Below, piece by piece: positions 1 to 9,199 of a stretch of DNA of 64,000 bases. Location of the stretch: positions 1 to 64,000 of the forward strand of contig JADKAL010000003.1 in assembly GCA_016715325.1 (NCBI GenBank). Reading direction: 5' to 3'. The notes under the pieces are model-generated. The model was not told the origin of the DNA and made no database searches. It saw only the letters and a list, made by a program, of their open reading frames with translations. How positions within the stretch are numbered: position 1 is the first letter of the stretch; the number at the start of each line of letters is the position of its first letter. Both the position numbers and the translations under genes were made by a program. This DNA comes from Methylococcaceae bacterium. GTDB taxonomy: Bacteria > Pseudomonadota > Gammaproteobacteria > Methylococcales > Methylomonadaceae.

Positions 1-462
1 CGCCATTTTCGACCAGTTACCCGAAGCATCGACCACGCAAAACACCTTGTAACCTTCTTCCACAGCGCATAGTGATGGAAACGCCATACAGACACTGGTC
101 AAGGTGCCTGCCACAATTAACGTTTTTCGACCGGTTTTTTCAATCGCCTCGACCCAGGCCGGGTTATCCCAGGCATTGATCTGTCCGGTACGCGGTATGT
201 AGACCGCATCGGGATTCAGGCGGTGGATTTCAGGAATCAAGGGGCCATTAGGCCCATCCGGTACCAATGCGGTGGTAAAAGTCGGTATTTTTCCTAGATA
301 CGCCACTTTTGCCAGGCAACTGGCGTGCGCGCGTAATGTCGGTTGATCAATATCCCGCACCAGTTGGAACAATCCGCTTTGGTGGTCAATCAACAACATG
401 ACTGCATCGGCCGGATTAATCATCCACTTATTGTTGTGGCCTTTAACTATTTGCTTACTCAT
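1..462 (-). CDS. YcaC-like isochorismatase-family hydrolase (C-terminus outside window)
   Basis: Reverse-strand reading frame open from the ATG at 462 to the window edge (154 codons, no stop). The protein starts [15 protein letters not shown] and carries the family's LLIDHQSGL motif (nucleophile-activating Asp) at about residues 23-31, then [19 protein letters not shown] and [10 protein letters not shown] with the expected catalytic Cys. Order and spacing match the YcaC branch of cysteine hydrolases, whose physiological substrate is unknown. It lies 31 nt downstream of the pirin gene on the same strand, so the two are probably co-transcribed. Family call is firm; substrate is not known. Confidence 0.85.
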   Translation of the reverse strand, partial: MSKQIVKGHNNKWMINPADAVMLLIDHQSGLFQLVRDIDQPTLRAHASCLAKVAYLGKIPTFTTALVPDGPNGPLIPEIHRLNPDAVYIPRTGQINAWDNPAWVEAIEKTGRKTLIVAGTLTSVCMAFPSLCAVEEGYKVFCVVDASGNWSKMA

Positions 463-493
463 AGTGCTTACCTTCGGTATTTAAAGGGGACGC

Positions 494-1351
494 TTAAAAG
501 CGTCCGCCATTGAAGTCATTGATAGCTTTATTAATCTCCTCTTGGGTATTCATAACAAAAGGACCGTGACCGGCAATGGACTCGTTAATCGGTTCACCGT
601 TCATCATTAACAGGATAGAGTCTTCATCGGCTTTAAGGTTCACATGGTCGCCGGTTGGCCCAAACAGGGCAAGTTCCTTGCCGTGGAGATGTTGCGACCC
701 GTTGATGTTAACGCTGCCCTTCAATACCAATAGGGCCGTATTAAACCTCTCCGGTGAAGGTAACTGGACTTCGCTGCCCGCATTCAAATGTACGTCCCAT
801 AGATTGATGGGGGTAAACGTACGTGCGGCACCGACCGTATCGCCGAACTGACCGGCAATAATTCTGGCGCTGCCCGCCTGATCAGGCAGTGCGACCACCG
901 GAATCTGGGCATTCAAAATTTCTTGATAGTGCGGTGGCGACATTTTGTCTTTTGCCGGCAAGTTCACCCATAGTTGGATCATCTCTAACAGGCCGCCTTG
1001 CTGACTGAACGCCTTGCTATGCCGCTCTTCATGTAAAATCCCCCGCGCAGCCGTCATCCACTGCACATCGCCAGGGCCGATTTTACCGGCGTTACCGGCA
1101 TTGTCCTTATGTTCCACTTCGCCGCTGTAAACGATGGTCACCGTCTCAAAGCCTCGATGCGGATGCATCCCGACCCCGCGCTGGAGATTCGACGGCTCAA
1201 AGTTGGCGGGACCTGCATAATCCAACAACAGGAAGGGGCTGATGCTTGCCCCCATCGTACTGTAGGACAACATCGTATTGACCGGAAAACCATCGCCCAC
1301 CCAATGGCTACTCATTCCTCTCTCGATAGAAATAATATTCTTTCTGCCCAT
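494..1351 (-). CDS. Pirin-family cupin protein
   Basis: A 285-aa bicupin. The N-terminal cupin has HPHRGFETV (His63, His65) and ILHEE (His107, Glu109), matching the four iron ligands of pirin; some bacterial pirins act as quercetinases. The frame stays open upstream to 1429, but the ATG at 1351 has a strong GGAGG about 6 nt before it and begins [12 protein letters not shown], leading directly into the conserved [10 protein letters not shown], so I use it; the longer start would run into the region between this gene and the divergent HxlR regulator. First gene of a likely two-gene unit with the YcaC-like hydrolase. Pirin/YcaC/HxlR sets commonly respond to electrophile or quinone stress, which is inference here. 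Confidence 0.9.
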   Translation of the reverse strand: MGRKNIISIERGMSSHWVGDGFPVNTMLSYSTMGASISPFLLLDYAGPANFEPSNLQRGVGMHPHRGFETVTIVYSGEVEHKDNAGNAGKIGPGDVQWMTAARGILHEERHSKAFSQQGGLLEMIQLWVNLPAKDKMSPPHYQEILNAQIPVVALPDQAGSARIIAGQFGDTVGAARTFTPINLWDVHLNAGSEVQLPSPERFNTALLVLKGSVNINGSQHLHGKELALFGPTGDHVNLKADEDSILLMMNGEPINESIAGHGPFVMNTQEEINKAINDFNGGRF

Positions 1352-1492
1352 AAAGACCTCCGCAACTGGATTAAAATTTTGTCTCGCCATAGATTCGTTT
1401 GGCGTTTTGATTACAATAAGACTATACAATTACTAATACAAGTACGCACAAAAAGGATACTGCTATTTAACCCACGAAAAAGGCGGAATAAG

Positions 1493-1870
1493 ATGTCAAA
1501 AAAAGAAATCAGTTGTCCTGTTGAAATCACCTTAAACCTAATTTCAGGACGTTGGAAGGTATTGATTATTCATCAACTTTTGTATGGTACTAAGCGTTTT
1601 AACCAGCTTCAACGCGAACTGCGCGGAATATCACAGCGCACATTAACCAAACAACTGCGGGAAATGGAAGCGCATTGCCTCATTATTAGAAGAGACTATA
1701 ACGAAATCCCACCGCGGGTTGATTACAACTTATCGTCACTAGGATTGTCGTTAAAAAATATTCTGTTCGCAATGCACGAGTGGGGGGAAGAGCACGGGCT
1801 AGCGGAAACCATAAATGATATTCCAGAAGAGTATTTGACTAACTATAATAACCTCAATAAACCATCATGA
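1493..1870 (+). CDS. HxlR-family transcriptional regulator
   Basis: A 125-aa winged-helix protein. The hallmark N-terminal block is SCPVEITLNLISGRWK with Cys8, the position of the redox- or electrophile-sensing cysteine in HypR/YodB-type members. The recognition-helix block GISQRTLTKQLREME (about 45-59) and the wing-region PPRVDYNLSSLG follow. The frame is open far upstream into the pirin gene; the ATG at 1493 fits the family length and start. It is divergent from the pirin/YcaC pair across about 140 nt, so it likely controls that pair and itself. Inducer unknown. Confidence 0.9.
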   Translation: MSKKEISCPVEITLNLISGRWKVLIIHQLLYGTKRFNQLQRELRGISQRTLTKQLREMEAHCLIIRRDYNEIPPRVDYNLSSLGLSLKNILFAMHEWGEEHGLAETINDIPEEYLTNYNNLNKPS

Positions 1871-1979
1871 TACTCGCTGGAAAACATGAGAAAATTCCAG
1901 AAATGAATCCGAGCTGTGGGAAGTGCCTGCACTGGTTTTATAGTCAATATTGCTTAGGGGTAACAATGACCGGTTTTTA

Positions 1980-2360
1980 AATTACCGCCAACGGTATCCG
2001 TCTATCACATTGCCGCAAGACTTCTCGGATGAAAAAATGGCAAGGGACTGGACGCTATCTGAGGCCGGTAATAAAAAAAGTTGAGAAATAAATCTGCGAT
2101 TGTCGACAAAGTAACGTCGTCCGGCTATACCCATCAGGTAGATTGACGAAAGATGGTGTTTTCGACGGCTACTTTCAAGATTTGACCAGTCGTTCACGGA
2201 ATTTTTGTGATAGTCTCTTGATGGTCGGAAATGTCGATACGGCTATCAGTTATTAGCAAAGTATCGTTGTCAGCTTTGACTCACCATCTACGGGTGTTTA
2301 CAGCTTTATTGAATTACAATCAGGAAAATTTAGTATTGATCTATTTCAGTGAATTTTCAG
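1980..2360 (+). pseudogene. Decayed stretch, possible Tn3-type transposase N-terminal remnant
   Basis: This gap has no intact gene. Around 2000-2075 a forward frame reads DFSDEKMARDWTLSEAGNKK, resembling as I remember it the N-terminal DUF4158 segment of some Tn3-family transposases, and is then broken by stops and frame changes. Just upstream the same frame gives QRYPSITLP, which also fits. No inverted repeats, resolvase or complete ORF are visible. A 71-codon reverse ORF here (1982-2197) looks like chance. Treat as a relic at best. Confidence 0.3.
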
Positions 2361-2452
2361 TTGAGTGTGACTGGAAAGGTGCCTGATCTAAAAACTCATT
2401 TAAACTTATTTCAGCATCAGATTCTGATTGCCCGATTCATATGGGTTCGTTA

Positions 2453-2809
2453 TTAAAAATTACCGCTATTTTTTGATTTGATAAATATTATAAATAAATA
2501 GCCTACCGAAGCACCCCATAACAGCATATAAATACCGTAAAGAATGAGTTCTATGCTGAATCTTGTCGTATTCCGGAAATAATCCAATACGTCGTCCGCC
2601 AAGAACAAGCCTAAAACAAGGTAGATTGAAATCTTTAATTGGATTTTATGTTCGTAGAAATAACCTATGCCTAGGATTATGAAGCCGGTGAAAAAACGGA
2701 TGCCGCTATGAATTAACATCTCCCAGTTAAACAGGTCGATTTTTAAAGCGGCGATAACGAAATAAAGCAGGATAAGGCCCACAACCAAAGCAATACTGAC
2801 AAACTTCAT
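2453..2809 (-). CDS. Small multi-pass membrane protein, unknown function
   Basis: 118 aa with four predicted membrane segments: about 3-21, 37-52, 60-72 and 88-110. The loop after the third segment has an acidic LADDVLDYFRN stretch. No family recognised and no catalytic motif seen. It sits 42 nt downstream of an NTF2-like gene on the same strand, so the two may be co-transcribed. AT content is higher than in the neighbouring conserved genes. Confidence 0.6.
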   Translation of the reverse strand: MKFVSIALVVGLILLYFVIAALKIDLFNWEMLIHSGIRFFTGFIILGIGYFYEHKIQLKISIYLVLGLFLADDVLDYFRNTTRFSIELILYGIYMLLWGASVGYLFIIFIKSKNSGNF

Positions 2810-2851
2810 GCTATTTCCCTATGTATGCGTTATTGCGGGCGATGTTTCGAT

Positions 2852-3259
2852 TTACTTATTGACTTGGGCAATCCAGTCTTGCAAGTTGTAATAGTTGGTA
2901 ATACGCGCGACTTTGTTATCGCGAATTTCGAAAAAAGCCCCGGCTGGGAGTTTATATTCCTGACCTTTAGCCTCCGGTAAGCCTTCGTCGGATTTCAAAT
3001 ATTTGCCTAAAACGACAAATTCCGCAGCGGCGCGCGATCCGTCCGGTGTAGACATAATCACCATGTCGACCAATTGTTCCTTATAGTTATAATTCATGCA
3101 CGCCATAAACTGCTTGAACGCATCTTTACCGGTCTCGCGTTTACCTTGGTTGATGTCGTGAATCACATCGTCGGTCAGTAAATTTAAAAACGTCTCCATA
3201 TCGGCGTTGTTGAATGCGGCGTAGTATTGTTCTATAAGGTTAACGGTGTTTTGATTCAT
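2852..3259 (-). CDS. SnoaL/NTF2-like protein
   Basis: 135 aa with the alpha+beta cone-fold pattern of the NTF2/SnoaL superfamily: an N-terminal helix (VNLIEQYYAAFNNADMETFL), LLTDDVIHDINQG, then strands around AAEFVVLGKYL, GQEYKLPAGAFFEI and VARITNYYNLQDW. Length is normal for the superfamily. Members include ketosteroid isomerases, polyketide cyclases and binding-only proteins, so no reaction can be assigned. Same strand as the downstream membrane protein. Confidence 0.75.
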   Translation of the reverse strand: MNQNTVNLIEQYYAAFNNADMETFLNLLTDDVIHDINQGKRETGKDAFKQFMACMNYNYKEQLVDMVIMSTPDGSRAAAEFVVLGKYLKSDEGLPEAKGQEYKLPAGAFFEIRDNKVARITNYYNLQDWIAQVNK

Positions 3260-3329
3260 ATTTAAAAAAAGTAAAAAATAAAAGAAAATTGTTTAAAACG
3301 ATAGGATTTAAAGCCAATTAAATCGGCTG

Positions 3330-3869
3330 TTAACCGGATGGATGTAAACGCCTCTGTTTTCTTTCCGTCCATCGCTTGGTGATATGATAACGCCAGAAAG
3401 AATCCATGCCAATGTAACCGCCGAGCGAACAGAGTAATCCTAAAATCAGACAGCCTAACAGGAACGGGCCGATTGCATCGCTAAATCCCGTCCACAAGCC
3501 GTCTAACGAAAACACAAAATTTTCCGTCGGCGAGGGCAGATGGGAAAATCGAAGCCCGACCCGGTATGCAAAATAAAATAACGGCGGCATGGTGATAGGG
3601 TTGGTAACCCAGACCAAGGCCACTGAAATCAGCAGATGCGCTCTAAAATAAAGGGCTGCTATAGCGGCAAACGCCATTTGCGTCGGCGTCGGCACCCACG
3701 CGAAAAAGAGGCCGATGGCAACGGCGGCGGATACCGAACGCCGATTAATATGCCATAGATTGGGTTCATGCAATCTCTTGCCGAGAAATTGCAGATTTTT
3801 ATGCTGTCTAATCACATCGGGATTAGGTACGAATTTGTTGATTATTTTTTTTATTAAGTCCTTAGCCAT
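3330..3869 (-). CDS. DUF2062 membrane protein
   Basis: 179 aa. The N-terminal MAKDLIKKIINKFVPNPD region, then AAVAIGLFFAWVPTPTQM, LALVWVTNP-like ITMPPLFYFAYRVG and a C-terminal segment FLLGCLILGLLCSLGGYIG, are the layout of DUF2062 proteins: three or four membrane spans, with Pro-rich reentrant-looking stretches. Function of the family is unknown. It is divergent from comEC (55 nt between start codons), an adjacency often seen in gammaproteobacteria. Confidence is in the family, not the role. Confidence 0.85.
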   Translation of the reverse strand: MAKDLIKKIINKFVPNPDVIRQHKNLQFLGKRLHEPNLWHINRRSVSAAVAIGLFFAWVPTPTQMAFAAIAALYFRAHLLISVALVWVTNPITMPPLFYFAYRVGLRFSHLPSPTENFVFSLDGLWTGFSDAIGPFLLGCLILGLLCSLGGYIGMDSFWRYHITKRWTERKQRRLHPSG

Positions 3870-3924
3870 GACTAATCTTTTCGTTGTTTTATCTCGCTAA
3901 TCTTATCAGATAAATTCAGCCACA

Positions 3925-6189
3925 ATGGTTGTATTCGTTCTTTGTTTTCTTACAGGAATCCTTGCCGTGCAACATTTGACGGCATTACCCGAAATTGGTT
4001 TCCAGGCGTATATTTTTTGCAGCGCTGTTATTGCAGCAGGGATGCGTTGCTGGAAAGGTGTTTTTTTTCTTACGGGAATAGTGTGGGCGATATTTTTTGC
4101 CTCAATTCGATTAAACGACAGATTGCCGGAGCACTTAGCCGGTATAGATGTTGAAATTCAAGGAATGATTGCCGATATACCGGAACACGAAAGCAATCAT
4201 ATTCGTTTTAATTTAAAAGTGGAAACTGCGGAAAAAGCCGTCCCAAGCGAGCTAAGGCTGACATGGTATTACCCCGATCAAGTCGTTAAAGCAGGCCAGC
4301 GTTGGCAATTTACGGTCCGATTGAAGCCGCCGCACGGCAATTTTAATCCGGGCGGTTTCGATTACGAACGCTGGTTATTTGTCGAAGGCATCGGTGCAAC
4401 AGGTTATATTCGAACCAAGCCCGAGCCGAAAATGTTGTCGGAAGGTTCGCTGTTGAATGGCTTTGCGGTCTGGCGGCAAGCTATCGCCGACCGTTTGACG
4501 CAAACGTCTGCAACCTGCGACAGTCTGCCGATGATAAAAGCGTTGACAATCGGAGACGGCGATAGCCTTTCACCTCAACAATGGGAGGTTTTTCGCAAAA
4601 CCGGCACGACGCATTTAATGGTGATTTCCGGCTCACACATCGGTTTGATTGCGGCATTGGTTTATCTAATGACGATCAAGTTATGGAGCAGAACGGGAAT
4701 TATGGCTTGGTCGCCCCAGAAAGTAGCTGCGTTGTCGGCCTTGGCGATAGCCTTTATTTATGCCGGGCTAACCGGGTTTTCCGTACCGGCGCAACGAGCG
4801 GCGTTGATGATCGCCATCGCAATGCTTGCCATCGTGAGCCAGCGTAATACACGGCCTTATTCTATTCTTGCTTTGGCTTTGTTCGGGGTTCTGTTGGTCG
4901 ATCCGCTGGTCGTACTTTCGCCGGGGTTCTGGCTTTCTTTTATTGCCGTAAGCCTGATTATTTACACGCTGGGCGGACGCCTAAAAAAGCCGGGGTTTTT
5001 TCTTGGCGCGTTTAAAATCAACTGGGTAACCTCTATCGGATTATCGCCTTTGTTGTTGTTTTTCTTCCAGCAAGTTTCGATAATTTCGCCGTTGGCAAAT
5101 TTAATTGCCGTGCCGATTATCGGTATAGTCATTGTACCGTTGGCGTTATCGGCAACGCTGTTGTTATTCGTCGTTCCGGCAATCGCTGAGAAGCTCTTTT
5201 ACGTAACCGATTTGGCATTACAGGGATTGTGGTGGATGTTGGCAAAAATGGCTGAATTACCCTTGGCGACAATCAGCCACAGCCAGCCGTCCTGGTGGGC
5301 TTTAGGTTTTGCCGTGCCAGGGATCATAGTGCTATTTACGCCCAAAGGAATGCCGTCCCGCTGGCTGGGATTGGTCATGTTATGTCCCTTGGTCTTTACC
5401 GAAAACGAGAAAATCGCACCCGGTACCGCCGAACTGACATTGCTCGATGTCGGGCAGGGACTTTCAGCCGTCGTGCAAACAGCGAATCATACGTTGGTCT
5501 ACGATACCGGCGCGAAATTTTCCTCGACTAGCGACAGCGGGCAAAGCGTGGTTCTACCGTATTTGCGGAGCCGAGGCATCGAGCAAGTTAACACGTTGAT
5601 CGTCAGTCACGGCGATAACGACCACATCGGCGGAGCAAGCTCGTTAATCGAAACGATAGAAACCGGTACGATCTTGACTAGCGTACCGCAACAGTTGAGC
5701 AAATACACGCCGGTAGGATGCAAAGCCGGGCAATCGTGGGTGTGGGATAAAGTCGTATTTACGATATTGTCGCCGGAATCAGGGCAATTATCGTCGGAAA
5801 ACAATAACTCCTGCGTCTTGCAGATCCGGTCGAAACAAGGCTCGGCATTACTGCCGGGCGACATCGAAGCGGAAACCGAATCCCGGCTTGTCGAAACCTA
5901 CGGCGATAAGCTGAAGTCCAATGTTTTAATCGCTCCGCATCACGGCAGTCAAACCTCTTCGACGCCCGGCTTTCTGAGCGCGGTGCAGCCTAACGTGATA
6001 TTAATTCCGGCAGGTTATCGAAATCAGTTTGGACATCCGCATGAAGATGTTATTCGGCGTTACCGTGATTTACCGGCTGAATTTTTTAATAATACCCAGA
6101 ATGGCGCCGTTATTCTTAAGCTAGACAAGCAACCCAAGGTGCAATCCTGGCGGGACGTAGAAGGAAAATATTGGAATTACAAGCAATGA
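3925..6189 (+). CDS. comEC: ComEC/Rec2 DNA-uptake channel
   Basis: 754 aa, the usual full length. In order: N-terminal membrane segments and an extracytoplasmic DUF4131 domain (about 25-170, ending NPGGFDYERWLFVEGIGATGYI); the Competence membrane domain (about 200-490) with HLMVISGSHIGLIAAL and GFSVPAQRAALM; and a C-terminal metallo-beta-lactamase domain with LLDVGQG, SHGDNDHIGG and APHHGSQTSS. The family forms the inner-membrane channel taking up single-stranded DNA, and the C-terminal domain is the proposed nuclease. All three parts and the metal-binding motifs are present, so it looks functional. No pilus or other com genes are in the window. Confidence 0.95.
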   Translation: MVVFVLCFLTGILAVQHLTALPEIGFQAYIFCSAVIAAGMRCWKGVFFLTGIVWAIFFASIRLNDRLPEHLAGIDVEIQGMIADIPEHESNHIRFNLKVETAEKAVPSELRLTWYYPDQVVKAGQRWQFTVRLKPPHGNFNPGGFDYERWLFVEGIGATGYIRTKPEPKMLSEGSLLNGFAVWRQAIADRLTQTSATCDSLPMIKALTIGDGDSLSPQQWEVFRKTGTTHLMVISGSHIGLIAALVYLMTIKLWSRTGIMAWSPQKVAALSALAIAFIYAGLTGFSVPAQRAALMIAIAMLAIVSQRNTRPYSILALALFGVLLVDPLVVLSPGFWLSFIAVSLIIYTLGGRLKKPGFFLGAFKINWVTSIGLSPLLLFFFQQVSIISPLANLIAVPIIGIVIVPLALSATLLLFVVPAIAEKLFYVTDLALQGLWWMLAKMAELPLATISHSQPSWWALGFAVPGIIVLFTPKGMPSRWLGLVMLCPLVFTENEKIAPGTAELTLLDVGQGLSAVVQTANHTLVYDTGAKFSSTSDSGQSVVLPYLRSRGIEQVNTLIVSHGDNDHIGGASSLIETIETGTILTSVPQQLSKYTPVGCKAGQSWVWDKVVFTILSPESGQLSSENNNSCVLQIRSKQGSALLPGDIEAETESRLVETYGDKLKSNVLIAPHHGSQTSSTPGFLSAVQPNVILIPAGYRNQFGHPHEDVIRRYRDLPAEFFNNTQNGAVILKLDKQPKVQSWRDVEGKYWNYKQ

Positions 6190-6354
6190 GAGCAAGAGGT
6201 ACGAAATAAGTGTCCGTCTAATGTAGCGTTCCAACGCCGTAGCGCGCAAACGATAAATAAATTGATCTTTCCAAAAATGCGTAAAGAAAAAACTCCATTT
6301 CATATTCATTGTCCAATAAAATGTAATTCTTAAATTTCTCAACGGAGGTGGTTG

Positions 6355-6630
6355 ATGTTGGCACTAAAATATAAAAAAACGGCATTGCTGATAAGCCTTT
6401 GCCTATTATTCGGCTTAGTTCTACCTGAGCTAACCCTGGCGGACAGTGTAAATTCGTGGGGCGGTGATTCCGGCAGCATCGATGCGGGAAAAGCCGCGGC
6501 GCAAAGAGAAGCGATAGCGAAAAGGAAAGAAAGGATAAGAAAACAGAAAGAGGCGGAAGCGCAAAAAGCGGCTGAAACCCAGCAAGGTCAGCCGGTTGAG
6601 GAAAAGAAGGAGACTCCGGCTAACCAATAA
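6355..6630 (+). CDS. Small secreted or anchored charged protein, unknown
   Basis: 91 aa. The ATG at 6355 has GGAGG 6 nt upstream, a better start than the in-frame TTG at 6352. The N-terminus has a signal or anchor segment (about residues 8-29, ending LTLADS), then a Gly/Ser patch and an alternating Lys/Glu/Ala/Gln stretch (about 48-80) typical of a charged single helix. No known domain. It stands alone and is followed by a strong terminator. Probably periplasmic or membrane-tethered; function unknown. Confidence 0.65.
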   Translation: MLALKYKKTALLISLCLLFGLVLPELTLADSVNSWGGDSGSIDAGKAAAQREAIAKRKERIRKQKEAEAQKAAETQQGQPVEEKKETPANQ

Positions 6631-6668
6631 TATGTTTTAGTCTCAAGTTTAAAATTCGTCAATCTCAT

Positions 6669-6704
6669 TTAATAAATCCCACGCCGGATCGTGGGATTTA
6701 TTAA
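6669..6704. terminator. Bidirectional stem-loop terminator
   Basis: A perfect 15-bp inverted repeat (6669-6683 and 6690-6704) with a 6-nt CCGGAT loop. The outer part of the stem is A/T, giving U-rich tails in both directions. It lies between the small secreted protein (+) and the convergent ferredoxin-reductase gene (-). Confidence 0.8.
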
Positions 6705-6921
6705 AGCTTATACTTATGAAATGTCGCTATTTCATTCAAATATCAGCGCAGCTGCCAACTCGGCGCCGCCATGTGTATTAGATATGACACTTTAGTATAT
6801 CTTTGATTTGATAAGGCATTATCGCATTGAAATTGGGTGTAACCGCGCTTATTTAAATTAGAATATATCGGGAGAGAGATATTCACCCAGTTATGTAAGT
6901 TATAGAAGTTGTACCTGGTAT

Positions 6922-7899
6922 TCATTTCCCCGAAGATGACAAATAAAAAGCATCGGCGTAAATATCGCTTAACGAGGCGCCTTTCAAATACGCCATCATT
7001 TTAGTTTGGTTAACCATTTCAGGATGTCCGCATAAGTACACACGCCAACCGGTCAAACTGTCAGTCGAAGATAAAGCAATGTCGTGGGCGCGGCCTTTGG
7101 TAAATTTTTCACGGTCGTTTTCGCCCGAAACGCATGGGGTGTAGTCGAAGTTTTCGACATTTTCGGCTAAGGCTTGCATCTCGTCTATTAAATATAAACC
7201 TTCAGGATCGCGGCTACCGTGGTATAAGCGAATCGGGCCGGAATGTCCTTTATTTAAAGCATCGTTGACGATGCCGATAAGCGGGGCAAGCCCGCTGCCT
7301 GTGCCGACCAGCAGCAAGGGTTGATCGTATTTTCCCGGCAGGTAATGACAAGTGCCTTTTGCTTCCGAAACGCTTAGTTTTTCGCCGACGGCTAATTCCT
7401 CATGTACCCAGGAGCTGAAGCGTCCGTTCGGCAATCGTTTTATGTGGAATTCCAGAGTATTACTTTGTGCCGGTGTATTGGCGATGGAATAACTGCGTGT
7501 CAGTCCATCTGGGCGTTTGAGGTTTACAAATTGTCCTGCGTAAAAACTGAATTCTTCTTCAAAAGATAACACGAGCCGCATAATATCGGCGCTCAGTAAT
7601 TCCTTGCCGGAAACTTCGGCGATTATTTCATTGCCCTCATGATCGGGCAAGGCGACAGTCATATCCTGTTTAGGGTAACAACGGCAGGCTAGGAAATATT
7701 TCTTATGTTGCAACGTATCTTTTAAACCGTTTTGCGCGAGCGAGGGCGGCGAATTATCAAGGCTTCGCATCAAACAGGACTGGCATACGCCTTCCCGGCA
7801 AGCGTGGGGGATTTCAACGTTCGCATTTAACAACGTATCAAGGACTGTTTCATTCGATTGGTAGGGGTATTTGTTGCCGTTTAGTGTCAGTGTCGCCAT
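6922..7899 (-). CDS. 2Fe-2S ferredoxin-NAD(P)H oxidoreductase
   Basis: 325 aa with the domain order of oxygenase reductases (MmoC or phenol-hydroxylase type). The N-terminal plant-type ferredoxin has CREGVCQSC plus a distal Cys in YFLACRCYP (cluster ligands at about 34, 39, 42 and 72-74). The FAD domain has RSYSIAN (about 135-141). The NAD domain has LLLVGTGSGLAPL (about 196-208) and a C-terminal YLCGHPEMV. It passes electrons from NAD(P)H via FAD to the 2Fe-2S cluster. No oxygenase subunits are adjacent; its partner is probably the truncated hemoglobin 20 nt upstream. A heme-reducing role in NO or O2 chemistry is inference. Confidence 0.9.
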   Translation of the reverse strand: MATLTLNGNKYPYQSNETVLDTLLNANVEIPHACREGVCQSCLMRSLDNSPPSLAQNGLKDTLQHKKYFLACRCYPKQDMTVALPDHEGNEIIAEVSGKELLSADIMRLVLSFEEEFSFYAGQFVNLKRPDGLTRSYSIANTPAQSNTLEFHIKRLPNGRFSSWVHEELAVGEKLSVSEAKGTCHYLPGKYDQPLLLVGTGSGLAPLIGIVNDALNKGHSGPIRLYHGSRDPEGLYLIDEMQALAENVENFDYTPCVSGENDREKFTKGRAHDIALSSTDSLTGWRVYLCGHPEMVNQTKMMAYLKGASLSDIYADAFYLSSSGK

Positions 7900-7919
7900 A
7901 ATTACCGCCCTCTTTTCTC

Positions 7920-8288
7920 TTATCTACCTAAAACATCGCCACGGGTGCTTTCTGCAATCGCAGCCGCTTCCGCAATCAACGCGGGTGGGACTTTCAGTTC
8001 GGTTAAGGTGGCTCCGAGGTGTTCCATCACGGCATTAAAATGATCTTCATTCAGCCCCATATCAACCAATCTGGAATGCGCGTTACGCATATCTTTGCCT
8101 GAGTAATTGTTAGGGCCGCCAAAAGCCATTGTCAGAAAAGATCTTTGTTTGGCAATTTGCTTATCCATATCGGATGTGCCGAAAAACCGGTTAATGCGGT
8201 AATCGCCGAGCACTTTCCGGTAAAAAATATCTACAGCGGCGTTAACTGCGGCTTCGCCGCCCAATCGGTTATAGAGTGATTCTGTCAT
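7920..8288 (-). CDS. Group I truncated hemoglobin (GlbN-type)
   Basis: 122 aa, the compact 2-on-2 globin length. Starts MTESLYNRLGGEAAVNAAVD; VDIFYRKVLGDYRINRFF covers the B/C/E region with Tyr at the B10-like position; NAHSRLVDMGL supplies the proximal (F8-like) His in the usual AHxxL context. First gene of a two-gene operon with the ferredoxin reductase; the ATG is preceded by GGAGAG. Group I globins often act in NO dioxygenation or oxygen binding and need a reductase, which here is supplied in cis. Confidence 0.92.
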   Translation of the reverse strand: MTESLYNRLGGEAAVNAAVDIFYRKVLGDYRINRFFGTSDMDKQIAKQRSFLTMAFGGPNNYSGKDMRNAHSRLVDMGLNEDHFNAVMEHLGATLTELKVPPALIAEAAAIAESTRGDVLGR

Positions 8289-8365
8289 GGTGTTCTCTCC
8301 TGTGTTGTTAGGTTTACAAGCTTGAAGTTGGCGCCTGTGCGAAAATAATACGAGATAAAATTAAC

Positions 8366-8395
8366 TTATGCAATATATGCGTTGTAAAAGCATAA
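8366..8395. promoter_or_regulatory. Candidate operator between trHb operon and regulator
   Basis: The AT-rich 145-bp region between the divergent trHb and regulator genes contains an inverted repeat TTATGC (8366-8371) / GCATAA (8390-8395), with an extra ATATGC inside the spacer. The position suits a shared operator, but the arms are short and could be chance. Confidence 0.3.
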
Positions 8396-8433
8396 TATTT
8401 ATTCGATATTAATATAGCAAACTTTAAACCGGT

Positions 8434-9078
8434 ATGGTAGAAAAATCGAATTCCAGACAACATCAGATTCTTGAGCTTTTACTCGAAAATAAAGAGGGAT
8501 TGAGTATCGATCGCTTGGCGAAACAATTGGATATTTCCAGAGCGGCCGTGCAGCAACATTTTGTCGCCTTGGAAAGGGACGGGTTCATCAAGAAAAAACA
8601 GACTAATAAAACCGGCGGAAGGCCGGTTAGCCTTTATGAGTTGACAGATCGAGGCATCAATTATTTTCCTAAGCAGTACGCTTGGTTAACCGAGATTATT
8701 CTGAATAATCTGGCGGATGAAATCAGCCCGGAGCGCTTTATTGCTTACATGCAAAAACTGGGCTCCCAAATTGCGGATAAGTTGCAAACGCGGTTTGCAG
8801 GAAAAAAGCAGGATGAAAAATTAGCGGAACTGGCTTTGATTATGAACGAGTTAGGTTTTCAGGTGAAATCAAGTTCGGATATCGAAACAGGCAGCCGCTC
8901 GCTGCAAGCGTTTAATTGTGTTTATCACGACCTTGCGCAAAAGCATCCGGCTATTTGCGAGTTCGATCTGGCCTTGATTTCAAGCTCGTTAGACAAAAAG
9001 ATTATCCATGCAAGTTGCATGGCGAAAGGCGATTGCTCATGCCGGTTTATCATTAAAGATAAACCGGTAATAGAATGA
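8434..9078 (+). CDS. SufR-like HTH regulator with C-terminal cysteine cluster
   Basis: 214 aa. An N-terminal winged helix (about 8-70: LSIDRLAKQLDISRAAVQQH, GGRPVSLYELTDRG) matches the DeoR/ArsR-like domain of SufR-type repressors. The C-terminus has NCVYHDLAQKHPAIC, a Cys-X12-Cys pair, then CMAKGDCSCRF about 20 residues on. This is the layout in which related regulators bind a 4Fe-4S cluster that senses O2, NO or iron status. It is divergent from the trHb-reductase operon and is the natural candidate regulator for it. No suf genes lie nearby, so I do not call it SufR. Cluster binding is inferred from motif only. Confidence 0.8.
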   Translation: MVEKSNSRQHQILELLLENKEGLSIDRLAKQLDISRAAVQQHFVALERDGFIKKKQTNKTGGRPVSLYELTDRGINYFPKQYAWLTEIILNNLADEISPERFIAYMQKLGSQIADKLQTRFAGKKQDEKLAELALIMNELGFQVKSSSDIETGSRSLQAFNCVYHDLAQKHPAICEFDLALISSSLDKKIIHASCMAKGDCSCRFIIKDKPVIE

Positions 9079-9199
9079 GCGTTTGCCTTTGCAAAATTAG
9101 CGTAGGCTTGAAGTGTTATAATTTATAGATTTTCAAGCACTGTAAGAAAATCGAGTTCTAGTTTATGAGAATACGCGTTTAGCTTGGTGTCTTTGATTA

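Noticed and set aside
2198..2452. Possible missed gene next to the Tn3-like relic
   Set aside because: All frames are broken by stops; no motif or ribosome site.
6922..8288. Soluble methane monooxygenase reductase (mmoC) assignment
   Set aside because: Domain order fits, but no mmo structural genes are adjacent and the neighbour is a globin.
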